Positions 55,801-62,927 of a stretch of 64,000 nt of DNA are shown here, piece by piece (the stretch's first letter is position 1; every line of letters starts with the position of its first letter). The stretch comes from an uncultured Phycisphaerales bacterium (GTDB taxonomy: Bacteria; Planctomycetota; Phycisphaerae; Sedimentisphaerales; Anaerobacaceae), in NCBI GenBank assembly GCA_937927975.1, contig CALEZT010000228.1, positions 1 through 64,000 on the forward strand, in the 5' to 3' direction. Under the pieces are notes generated by a model, which saw nothing but the letters and a program-made list of their open reading frames with translations, searched no databases and was not told where the DNA came from. Both the position numbers and the translations under genes were made by a program.

Positions 55801-57458
55801 TCGCCCGCACCGGCCGGCAGCGACCGTTCGAACGATTTGCCATTGATCTCGATCCGCGCGGTCGGCGGGCCGGAGCTGTGCGTGTCGAGAAGGTGGACCG
55901 CCAGACGGCAGTCGCCTGCGGTCGGCGCTGTGGCGAGTCCGAAGAGCACGACAAACGTGTGGCTTCGGGCGCCCGCCCAGGCATCCGAGGGGCCTGGGTG
56001 CGCGTAGGGCCAGTCCTTCCTGGGATCTGAACTGCCGACGACGTAGAACCCGTCGCTTTCATACTGCCCCCAGCCGCGCGGGGCCAGGGCGAACTCGGCG
56101 TTGTCTCCGTCGGTCTCGCCGATCCGCCAGAGGACAGCGGATGAATCCTGGTGTTCCTTCGCCCAGGCGAGCAACTCCACGATTGCGATTCCCAGGACAC
56201 CCGCCGAGCCGCGGTATTGTCCGGAGCCTCGCGGCTGATTGTCCCTGGACCACCACTCGTAGAAGTCGCCATGGCGGAGCACCCGGCTGGTCATCGGGGT
56301 CAACTCGCGGTAGGCGTCTTCGATCAGGCCGTGGCGGATCAGTTGGCGGATCATACGGCCGCCGAACCAACACCAGTCGCCGCCGTTCTGATAGGAGTAG
56401 GGCCCCATCGCGGGATTCTTGAAGGTGCCCTGGGGATAGGGCGGGTAGAGCGTCAGGCCGATGGAGCTTGCGCCGGCTTGTCGGACGTTGTCCTTCATCT
56501 GGCGGAGCGAATCCGCGATCTCCTCCTGTGTGAGGAGTCCCGCCTCGATGGCGACCGCGGTGCCGCCATGATAGTAGACCGCCGCCTCATCGAACGTCTC
56601 GGGGAAGGGGGAGCCTTCGAGATAGACGTGGGGCCGGAACTTGCGGCGGTCGGCGTCCCAGAGGTGCTTCCGCACGTTGGCCCGAAGATCGTCGCGCATC
56701 TGTCGCCAGCGGGCGGCCTGGGCGGCTGCGTCGCCCACGAGCGAGAGGTAATCGTCGATAGCGACCAGGAACATGGCGTTGTCGTAGATGTCGATCGCGC
56801 GGTGCGAATCCTCGTTGAGTTCGACGCCCCATTCGTGCTCAGGCTGGACGTCGCCCCAGTCGGTCGTGGTTGCGCCCCAGACGAGGCCGTGTTCTTCATC
56901 GAAACGATGAGTGCCCACGTAGTCGAGGGCTTTCGCGAGACGCTGTCGCACGGCGACACCGTCAACGCGTTCATCGAGAAAGGCGGTGTCCTTTGTGATC
57001 GCGACGTACCTCCGCACCGCCTGCACCAGCGACGACTCCTGGTCGGTCTCCACGGTGTTCTTGTGCGCCAGCAGGTCAGGCGCCAGGGCCGACTGGCGGT
57101 ACTTGTACGCGACGTTGGCCTGCGCCTTCGGGATGTATCCGTCGGGGATGTTGCCATCGTCGCCCTGGAATTTGAAGAAAGTCAACAAGGCCTCGCGGAT
57201 CGACCGGGGATCGTTCACCTTCAACGACATTTCGATGAAGGTGTTCAGGTCGCGGATCCAGACTTCGCCGTAGCCGCTGCCGGCGGTGAACCCGGTCTTG
57301 AGCAGGCTCTCGGCCTTGGTCAGGACCGCAGGCAGATTCGGATCGTCCAGGATCCGTTTGGCCAGCGAGGAGGCCGGCTCCCGGGCTGAGGCTGCGAGCG
57401 TGCCGGCCGAGAGTGCAAACGTCAGGAGAAGGAGACGGATGATCGGTGTGTGCGACAT
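52848..57458 (-). CDS. Giant three-module exported glycosidase ((alpha/alpha)6 + PL4-like module + GH38-like)
   Basis: A 1536-residue protein with signal peptide MSHTPIIRLLLLTFALSAGTLAA. Residues about 30-470 form an (alpha/alpha)6 glycosidase-like barrel related to GH63/glycogen-debranching enzymes (GYGEVWIRDLNTFIEM, DGYIPKAQANVAYKY, NGGDWCWFGGRMIRQL). About 480-605 match the C-terminal sugar-binding domain of PL4-type rhamnogalacturonan lyases (DGFYVVGSSDPRKDW, LRGSWMLYDSVEL). About 690-1510 are GH38-like, with HSHTDIGYTEIQ (zinc ligands near 717), SDVPGYTWGTV and SEHTWGAWCSVSEP. Two hydrolytic sites on one chain suggest stepwise trimming of a branched glycan. It is first in the operon with a second GH38-like enzyme and a sugar porter. 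No strong SD is visible before the ATG. Confidence 0.82.
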   Translation of the reverse strand: MSHTPIIRLLLLTFALSAGTLAASAREPASSLAKRILDDPNLPAVLTKAESLLKTGFTAGSGYGEVWIRDLNTFIEMSLKVNDPRSIREALLTFFKFQGDDGNIPDGYIPKAQANVAYKYRQSALAPDLLAHKNTVETDQESSLVQAVRRYVAITKDTAFLDERVDGVAVRQRLAKALDYVGTHRFDEEHGLVWGATTTDWGDVQPEHEWGVELNEDSHRAIDIYDNAMFLVAIDDYLSLVGDAAAQAARWRQMRDDLRANVRKHLWDADRRKFRPHVYLEGSPFPETFDEAAVYYHGGTAVAIEAGLLTQEEIADSLRQMKDNVRQAGASSIGLTLYPPYPQGTFKNPAMGPYSYQNGGDWCWFGGRMIRQLIRHGLIEDAYRELTPMTSRVLRHGDFYEWWSRDNQPRGSGQYRGSAGVLGIAIVELLAWAKEHQDSSAVLWRIGETDGDNAEFALAPRGWGQYESDGFYVVGSSDPRKDWPYAHPGPSDAWAGARSHTFVVLFGLATAPTAGDCRLAVHLLDTHSSGPPTARIEINGKSFERSLPAGAGDASVNGEPAKGARRTLEIAFPAETLKAGDNEILITSLRGSWMLYDSVELIASERLALIDVQSRTLIEQARPMRALEDRDGRMVQPVTVSVRHFGDEADAQVRLGDGRPVPLRLAKGSQHVELAAPDVQTDTKQTVIVAIDGKTVASREIVLKPVKKLTVYITPHSHTDIGYTEIQTAIEARQVQNLVDGIAAAKRTADYPEGARFVWNVEVLWAADLYLRRLDDQQRADFLDAVAKGQVVLNGMYLNELTGLCRPEELVRLFKYSTELAAKTGATIDSAMISDVPGYTWGTVTAMAQAGIRYFSVAPNYFDRIGTILREWENKPFYWVGPDGRSKVLVWIPFWGYAMSHRYGKMSARLVEDFSDGLEKRNYPFDIAYVRWSGHGDNAVPDPAICEFVRDWNAKYAWPRFVICGTGEAFRAFETRYGDQLPHARGDWTPYWEDGAGSSALETAMNRASSDRLAQAEALFAMLRPAKYPTAAFEDAWNSVLLYSEHTWGAWCSVSEPERKETLEQWEIKRSYAEAADKQSRDLLDASLGNADTGGAKAIDVFNTTSWPRTELVTVPKSLSLGGDLVRDDKGRRVPSQRLASGELVFLAKDMPPFASRRYRVTEGQSHVASQAAAQGPTLTNGAVCLRVDEKTGGIVELMVKGVDGNFADTSEDEALNDYLYLIGDDLKGLRHNDAVTIRTGEAGPLVASLVIESPAPGCKKLTRELRVVAGLDYVEIINTVDKERLQARSYHAREGKESVNFAFPFAVPDGEMLLDIPLGVMRPEADQMASACKNWFTVGRWADVSNADRGITWVTLDAPLLQVGGLTATLLNSQTDPNVWRACVEPTQTLYSWAMNNHWGTNYRAYQEGPTVFRFVLRPHRKADAAEASRFATGFSQPLLVAPAAGKSPAARPLLTVEPADVLVTCLKPSDDGRALIVRLFGASDQARSARLKWSGRKPAATFLSDTSERAGKSVSGPVDVPACGLVALRVEFKP

Positions 57459-57521
57459 TTTTGGGGCCCCTGGAATACGTCAGTCCTTGAACTACCTGCA
57501 AACCTTCCAAATCAGAGGCCC

Positions 57522-57550
57522 ATCATAGCCTGCCAGGGATGGGGACACAA
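57522..57550 (-). promoter_or_regulatory. Predicted promoter of the giant-glycosidase operon
   Basis: On the minus strand TTGTGT (57550-57545), a 17-bp spacer, then TATGAT (57527-57522). The start would be near 57515, a 57-nt leader. Confidence 0.45.
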
Positions 57551-57570
57551 GCCCGGTCCCAAGAGAGGAA

Positions 57571-57599
57571 TTGCCTGGACGATGCAGGTGGGCTACAAT
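57571..57599 (+). promoter_or_regulatory. Predicted promoter of the URO-D-family gene
   Basis: TTGCCT (57571-57576), 17 bp, TACAAT (57594-57599). The stretch GCTACAATGATC is identical to the one at the CotH-gene promoter. Confidence 0.5.
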
Positions 57600-57655
57600 G
57601 ATCCTCAGCAATCGAAATGCTGCAAAGACGCAGCATGACCCAACGGGGAATGACT

Positions 57656-58870
57656 ATGACACCCAGAGAAAGAGTCCTGGCGGCACTGAACCACATTGAG
57701 CCCGACCGTGTTCCGATCGATCTGTCGGGGCATCGCTCCTCGGGCATCGCCGCGATGGCGTATCCGAAGTTGCGAAAGCACCTGGGGCTGCCGCCCAGGC
57801 CCATTCGCGTGTACGACGTGATTCAGCAGCTCGCGGTGGTCGACGAGGACGTGCTGAGCCGCTTCGGCGTGGACTGCATCGAGATGGGACGGGGCTTCGC
57901 CCTTCGCGACGATGCGTGGAAACCCTGGGTCCTGCCCGACGGGACGGATTGCCTGATCCCGGCCTGGACCCGCGTGGAACGGCGTTCCGACCGCTGGGTC
58001 ATCCTGTCCGCCTCCGGCAAGGTCTTCGCCCACATGCCCGACGGGACTCTGTATTTCGAGCAGACGTATTTCCCGCTGGCTGAATCCGATGCCGAAGGCA
58101 TCCTCGCCGACGCCTTCGGCGAATGTATGTGGACCGGGGTCGCGGCCCCTCCCGGACCCGTCGACGCGGAGGCGCTCCACGACGGGGCAAAGCGGTTCCG
58201 CGAGAACACCAACCGCGCGATCATCGGCCTCTTCGGCGGCAACCTCTTCGAGACAGGCCAGTTCTTTTACCGCGCGGACAATTTCTTCATGCTCCTGGCC
58301 GGCGAGCCAAAGAAGGCCCATCGTTTTCTCGACAAGCTCGTGGAGATCCACCTGGCCAATCTGGAGAGGTTCCTGGCCGCGGTCGGCTCGTCGATCGACG
58401 TCATTCTCTTCGGCGACGACCTGGGCATGCAGACTGGTCCGATGCTCAGCCCGCGAATGTACTGCGAGTTCTTCAAGCCCCGCCACCGGGCGCTCTGGAC
58501 GCGGGCGAAAGACCTGGCCGACGTCAAGGTCATGCTCCATTGCTGCGGCGGCGTCCGCGAGTTGCTCCCGCACCTGATCGAAGCGGGCCTCGACGCCATC
58601 AACCCTGTCCAGATCAGTTGCGCCGGGATGAACGCGGCCGAGCTCAAGGCCGAGTTTGGCCGGGACCTGACCTTCTGGGGGGGCGGCTGTGACACGCGGG
58701 ATATCCTCACAGCAGCGAGCCCCGATCAGGTGGCCGAGCACGTCCGAAAGCAAGTTCGTACGCTGGTGCCGGGTGGCGGCTTCGTCTTCCAGCAGGTGCA
58801 CAACATCCTGGCCAACGTCCCGCCGGAGAACGTCGTCGCGATGCTCGACGCGGTAAACGCGGACCGGTAA
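57656..58870 (+). CDS. Uroporphyrinogen decarboxylase (URO-D) family protein
   Basis: A 404-residue TIM-barrel protein. MTPRERVLAALNHIEPDRVPIDL is the standard opening of the large non-haem branch of the URO-D family, which includes MtaA/MtbA-type corrinoid methyltransferases. Later blocks are DVILFGDDLGMQTGPMLSP, VMLHCCGGVRELLPHLIEAGLDAINPVQ (H and C as possible zinc ligands) and FWGGGCDTRDIL. It is more likely a methyl or one-carbon transfer protein or a sugar-related enzyme than a haem enzyme, since hem genes are absent nearby. ATG 57656 has GGGGA six nt upstream; ATG 57617 and 57650 are alternatives. It is divergent from the glycosidase operon. Confidence 0.87.
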   Translation: MTPRERVLAALNHIEPDRVPIDLSGHRSSGIAAMAYPKLRKHLGLPPRPIRVYDVIQQLAVVDEDVLSRFGVDCIEMGRGFALRDDAWKPWVLPDGTDCLIPAWTRVERRSDRWVILSASGKVFAHMPDGTLYFEQTYFPLAESDAEGILADAFGECMWTGVAAPPGPVDAEALHDGAKRFRENTNRAIIGLFGGNLFETGQFFYRADNFFMLLAGEPKKAHRFLDKLVEIHLANLERFLAAVGSSIDVILFGDDLGMQTGPMLSPRMYCEFFKPRHRALWTRAKDLADVKVMLHCCGGVRELLPHLIEAGLDAINPVQISCAGMNAAELKAEFGRDLTFWGGGCDTRDILTAASPDQVAEHVRKQVRTLVPGGGFVFQQVHNILANVPPENVVAMLDAVNADR

Positions 58871-58888
58871 GCCTTCGGCGGGAGACAG

Positions 58889-58945
58889 CGAGAGAGAGCA
58901 CGTGCACGCTCTTGGGCCAGATCCTTCGCTTTGCTCAGGATGACA
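58889..58945 (+). repeat. Truncated copy of a palindromic MITE-like repeat
   Basis: From CGAGAGAGA (58889) through CCAGATCCTTCG to TCAGGATGACA (58945) it matches the right half of the fuller element at 62,684-62,785. The left inverted arm is missing. It lies between the convergent URO-D-family and sugar-porter genes. Confidence 0.6.
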
Positions 58946-58976
58946 GGAGTTCTGCGTGAAGCGGTTGTCGCTTGTG

Positions 58977-60380
58977 TCACTCGATGCCGAGCTTTTTCTG
59001 AATCTGTTCGAGCGGCACGCCCTTGGTCTCGGGCATCGCCACGAGCACCCACACCAACTGGAGGACCATCATCGCCGCATAGAAGGCAAAGACCTTTGTG
59101 CCGGCCTGGCTGGCGCCGGGGGCGTCGGGCTTGCCCACCAGCATGGGGAAGGTCCAGGAGATCCCGGCGGCCATGACCCAGTGGGTGAACGAGCCGAGCG
59201 CCTGGCCGCGGGCGCGGACGCGGTTCGGGAAGATCTCGCTGATGAACACCCAGATCACGGCCCCCTGGCCGAAGGCGTGCGAGGCGATGAAGACCATGAA
59301 GCTGACGAGAACGACGTACCCGCCGCGCTCGGTGTGGAACGCCCAGGCGGCGGTCCCGAGGCTGAGGATGTAGCCTAGCGAACCGACGATCATGAGCTTC
59401 TTGCGCCCGAAGTGGTCGATGACCGCCATGGCCATCATCGTGAAGACCAGGTTCGTCAGGCCCACGATCACGCTTTGCAGGCGGGCGTCGCTGATGCTGG
59501 CGCCGGCCATCTCGAAGACTCGCTGCGAGTAGTACAGCAGGGCGTTGATGCCCGAGAGCTGATTGAACATCGCGATGAGAAAAGCCAGCAGGATCGGACG
59601 CAGGTACTTCTTTCGAAAGAACGGTTCCCTGACATGATGACGATCCAGGTGGATCGAGTCCTGGATGGCCGCCAGTTCACCCTCGACGTTCTCGGCGTCG
59701 ATCCGTCGCAGCACCTCTCTCGCTTCGTCGACCAGCCCCTTCGTCATCAACCACCGCGGGCTCCGCGGATTAGCGAACAGCAGCAGGAAGAAGGCGGCGG
59801 CGGGAAAGGCCTCGACTCCGAAGATCCATCGCCATTCGGCGTCGCCGAGATTCAACTTCCCGATGACGTAGTTCGAGAGAAAGGCCAGCAGGATTCCGAA
59901 GACGATGTTGAACTGGAAGAGGGCCACGAGGCGCCCGCGACTGGCGGCCGGGGAGATCTCTGCGATGTAGACGGGTCCGACGACGGACGATCCGCCCACG
60001 GCCAGCCCGCCGACAAATCGGGCGATCACGAAGGACCACCAGTCCCAGGCCAGCGCGCTGCCGACGGCCGAGACGAAGTACAAGATCGCGAGCACGGACA
60101 AGGTCTTTTTCCGGCCCCAGACGTCCGAGGGTTTGCCGGCCAGCCAGGCGCCGAGGATGGTGCCGATCAGGGCGCTGGCGGTCGTGCAGCCGTGCCAGAA
60201 TCCCGGCGTGCCCAGGAAGCGGATGTTCTCGAAACCCGCGGCCAGCGAATCGTATGTCGCGTCGAACATCTGCTGCAGCGCCTGCTCAGCGCCGGAGATG
60301 ACCGCGGTGTCGAATCCGAAGAGCAGGCCGCCCAGGGCCGCGACAAGAGCGCTTCGCAACAGGAATCCGCTTGCCTTCAT
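58977..60380 (-). CDS. MFS sugar porter (second paralogue)
   Basis: A 467-residue inner-membrane sugar transporter of the same family as the 48,753-50,153 protein. Motifs: GGLLFGFDTAVISGAEQAL, GKPSDVWGRKKTL, PRSPRWLMTKGL, QLSGINALLYYSQRV and PETKGVPLEQIQKKLG. It carries an extra extracytoplasmic loop after helix 1 (DATYDSLAAGFENIRFLGTPG) not present in the other copy, so the substrates may differ. ATG 60380 has GGAGG six nt upstream; the longer frame to 60485 is rejected. It has its own promoter and stands alone. Confidence 0.93.
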   Translation of the reverse strand: MKASGFLLRSALVAALGGLLFGFDTAVISGAEQALQQMFDATYDSLAAGFENIRFLGTPGFWHGCTTASALIGTILGAWLAGKPSDVWGRKKTLSVLAILYFVSAVGSALAWDWWSFVIARFVGGLAVGGSSVVGPVYIAEISPAASRGRLVALFQFNIVFGILLAFLSNYVIGKLNLGDAEWRWIFGVEAFPAAAFFLLLFANPRSPRWLMTKGLVDEAREVLRRIDAENVEGELAAIQDSIHLDRHHVREPFFRKKYLRPILLAFLIAMFNQLSGINALLYYSQRVFEMAGASISDARLQSVIVGLTNLVFTMMAMAVIDHFGRKKLMIVGSLGYILSLGTAAWAFHTERGGYVVLVSFMVFIASHAFGQGAVIWVFISEIFPNRVRARGQALGSFTHWVMAAGISWTFPMLVGKPDAPGASQAGTKVFAFYAAMMVLQLVWVLVAMPETKGVPLEQIQKKLGIE

Positions 60381-60449
60381 AGAGCCTCCACGCAATCCAT
60401 GCCGACCCCCACGGGCGGACACGAAGCCGCCGTGCCAGGGGATCGCGTC

Positions 60450-60479
60450 AGCATACCACAGGTCGCGGGCAAAGGACAA
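60450..60479 (-). promoter_or_regulatory. Predicted promoter of the second sugar-porter gene
   Basis: On the minus strand TTGTCC (60479-60474), an 18-bp spacer, then TATGCT (60455-60450) preceded by TGTGG. The start would be near 60443. Confidence 0.42.
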
Positions 60480-60496
60480 TCGCATTCATGGGGCGG

Positions 60497-62641
60497 TCAG
60501 GGAGTGATGTCCTCTTCCCAGACCGTCCGATAAGCCTCAATGCCTTCGAAGTACTCGACCATCCGGCGGTAGAAGGGATGGGCGGAGAGAGTGGCGCTGT
60601 CGCCGATCAACAGGAGTTTTCTGCGGGCTCGCGTCATCGCGACGTTCATGCGGCGCACGTCCGTGAGGAAGCCGATCTCGCTCTGCGGATTGGATCGCAC
60701 CAGCGAAATCACCACGGCCTCCTTCTCGCGGCCCTGGAACCCGTCCACGCTGTCGATCTCCAGTCCTGGGATGGACAACCGCTCGCGGAGGAGTCGCACC
60801 TGGGCTGCGTATGGCGCGATGACCGCAATGTCATTCGGCGTCACGCCTCTGTCGAGAAGTCCCTGCACCTTGCGACACACCAGGGCCGCCTCCTGCCGAT
60901 TCAGGCGGCTCTCGCCGTCGGGCTCCACCTCTTCGTCGAAGCCCGCTCCGGCCGTATCGATGAACTCGACGGGCGATTGCGCGGCGTCGCTGTCTGCCAC
61001 GCCCGGCAGATCGGACAGTACGTGTTCGCGCACCGACGGATCCGCCTGCAACTTGTCCTCGTAGAGCTCTCGGGAAGAGAACGCCATGATCGCGTGGTGC
61101 ATTCGATACTGGACGGTCAGCATGCGTGAAATGGAGGGGCCGTGCAGGGCCATCAGCCGTTCGAACAGGCTTACGCCGAGCCCACCCGCCGCCGCGTCAG
61201 GATCGATCACGGTGGGCGGCAACTGGCGATGATCGCCCGCCAGAACGAATCGATTGCACCATTGCAGCGGGACCCAGCAGCCGGGCTCGCTGCTCTGGCA
61301 CGCCTCGTCGATGACGCCCAGATCGAATCGCCGCCTGCCCAGCAGTTCGCTGTCCAACGCGGTTGTCGTCGCGCACAGAACATCGGCCGTGTCGAGGATG
61401 TGCTCGACCGCCTGGGCCTCCAGACGCCGGGCATCGGCCAGAAGGTTTCTGGCTTCCTCGCGGGTCTGCCGGCGCTCGCCGGGCAGGGGCTTGGCACGCG
61501 TGTAGCGGCCTGCCTGTCGAAACAGACCCATCGCTTCTTTGACCAGCTTCCGCGCCAGCCGGACGTCCTGATGTTCTTCCACGAGCAGGTCCAGCGTGTG
61601 GGCCCTGAGATCGGCCATGACGCGGGCCGGATGGCCCAGGCGTACCGCTCGCGCCCCGGCGGCCAGCAGTCGCTCAAAGACATTGTCCACGGCCAGGTTG
61701 CTCGGGGCGCAGGCGAGAACCTTCTCGCCGCGACGGATAGCTCCGCGGATCACCTCGACCACCGCAGTGGTCTTGCCGGTGCCCGGCGGGCCGTGAATCA
61801 AGGCCACATCGCGTGCGGCCAAGGCGAACCGAACCGCCTCTCGCTGCGCGTCGTTGAGCTCGGAATCGAGGGCGGGATCATCGCGCTCGGAGGCGAACTC
61901 AGGGGCGCGCCGGCCCAGCAGGACGTCCCGTAGTTCGGCCAGTCGGTCGGCTTGCGCGAGCCGGGCCCGCTGGAGGGCGGCTCGCTGTCTTTGTCCGGCG
62001 ATCTCGTCGGTGGACAAGTCCAGCCGCCAGGTTTCGTCTCCCTCCGAGTCCTCCAGCATTCTCGCGAGAGCGACTCGCAGGAAGCCGTTTGCACGCTCGC
62101 AGACCACGCCCCGGTATCCGTCTTCGCTCTTGCCCTTGTCGGGCGAGAGCACCACCGGACTGCCCACGCCCAACCGTGTCCAGGGAAGGGGAGCACGGCT
62201 GCGTTTGGCGAGTTGGAGGATATGCCGGCCGCCCAGGCCGCTCTCCTCGTCGGCGATGACCAGGTTGACCAGGGTGTTCCCCGCTCGTTCAGCCTCGGCG
62301 GGCGAGAGCTGCCGGCTGCGTTCGGCCGCTACGCGAGCCTCGGCCTGGCTCTCCCTGTCCAGCAGGCGGGTGAATCGTGCGAAATGGTCCTCGCCCGAGC
62401 TCTCGCCATCGGCCGGACCCTCCGCCCAGACGCGGACTCGACGTCCACCGAGCGGCTGTCCATCCAACGCCTGTGCCAGTCGGGCCTGCCAGCCGTCGGG
62501 GACCTCCATCACAGCCTTGTCGCCCAAGAGATCGATCCGGGCCACGCGCTGGCGGTCCATGCCTGGGACTGAATTGAGGAAGCTCAGCAAATCCGACTTG
62601 GTGGTCTGCCGGGGAAACGATTCTATGTGGATCAAGGCCAT
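60497..62641 (-). CDS. UPF1/IGHMBP2-like superfamily 1 helicase with DbpA-type RNA-binding head
   Basis: A 714-residue helicase. Residues about 1-75 (ALIHIESFPRQTTKSDLLSFLNSVPG onward, ending GRRVRVWAEG) resemble the C-terminal RNA-binding domain of the DbpA DEAD-box protein, here placed at the front. The motor has Walker A HGPPGTGKTTAVVEV (about 283), motif II VIDEACQSSEP, motif III LAGDHRQLPPT, then SVDGFQGREKEAVVISLVRS and MNVAMTRARRKLLLIGD. This is the Dna2/UPF1-like order of superfamily 1B, 5'-3' helicases on RNA or DNA. A role in RNA or ribosome metabolism is inferred from the head domain. ATG 62641 is chosen because a TATAAT lies seven nt before it; ATG 62650 is possible. Confidence 0.88.
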   Translation of the reverse strand: MALIHIESFPRQTTKSDLLSFLNSVPGMDRQRVARIDLLGDKAVMEVPDGWQARLAQALDGQPLGGRRVRVWAEGPADGESSGEDHFARFTRLLDRESQAEARVAAERSRQLSPAEAERAGNTLVNLVIADEESGLGGRHILQLAKRSRAPLPWTRLGVGSPVVLSPDKGKSEDGYRGVVCERANGFLRVALARMLEDSEGDETWRLDLSTDEIAGQRQRAALQRARLAQADRLAELRDVLLGRRAPEFASERDDPALDSELNDAQREAVRFALAARDVALIHGPPGTGKTTAVVEVIRGAIRRGEKVLACAPSNLAVDNVFERLLAAGARAVRLGHPARVMADLRAHTLDLLVEEHQDVRLARKLVKEAMGLFRQAGRYTRAKPLPGERRQTREEARNLLADARRLEAQAVEHILDTADVLCATTTALDSELLGRRRFDLGVIDEACQSSEPGCWVPLQWCNRFVLAGDHRQLPPTVIDPDAAAGGLGVSLFERLMALHGPSISRMLTVQYRMHHAIMAFSSRELYEDKLQADPSVREHVLSDLPGVADSDAAQSPVEFIDTAGAGFDEEVEPDGESRLNRQEAALVCRKVQGLLDRGVTPNDIAVIAPYAAQVRLLRERLSIPGLEIDSVDGFQGREKEAVVISLVRSNPQSEIGFLTDVRRMNVAMTRARRKLLLIGDSATLSAHPFYRRMVEYFEGIEAYRTVWEEDITP

Positions 62642-62648
62642 CTCGCCC

Positions 62649-62654
62649 ATTATA
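62649..62654 (-). promoter_or_regulatory. TATAAT box directly before the helicase start (leaderless candidate)
   Basis: On the minus strand TATAAT is followed by seven nt (GGGCGAG) and ATG 62641, so transcription would begin at the start codon. No -35 match is evident. Confidence 0.38.
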
Positions 62655-62683
62655 CGGATTCGGACTGATCCGTGCGCCAGTAT

Positions 62684-62785
62684 TGTCATCCTGAACGAAG
62701 CGCAGCGAAGAGAAGGATCTGGCTCGCGACCGAGAGAGACCTCTCGTCCTGTGCCCAGATCCTTCGGCTGCCCCTCAGGATGACA
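62684..62785. repeat. Palindromic MITE-like repeat, fuller copy
   Basis: A 102-bp element bounded by perfect 11-bp inverted ends TGTCATCCTGA and TCAGGATGACA. The inner arms AAGGATCTGG and CCAGATCCTT extend the palindrome, and the centre is CGAGAGAGACCTCTCG. It sits between the divergent helicase and radical-SAM genes and can fold as a long hairpin in either transcript. Confidence 0.7.
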
Positions 62786-62859
62786 GATCCTTGTCGCGTA
62801 CGAGTCGTTCCTGGTGTATTGTGAGGTTCGGTGCGACGACAGCAACAGCAGGTTCGCTG

Positions 62860-62889
62860 TTGAGCCTGCCGTTATGGACGATGTATAAT
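62860..62889 (+). promoter_or_regulatory. Predicted promoter of the sulfatase-maturase gene
   Basis: TTGAGC (62860-62865), 18 bp, perfect TATAAT (62884-62889). The start near 62896 leaves a leader of about 32 nt with GGAG before ATG 62928. Confidence 0.5.
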
Positions 62890-62927
62890 CCGTCGATCGA
62901 TTGAGTCGCATCGGAGTTGTTGTCTTC

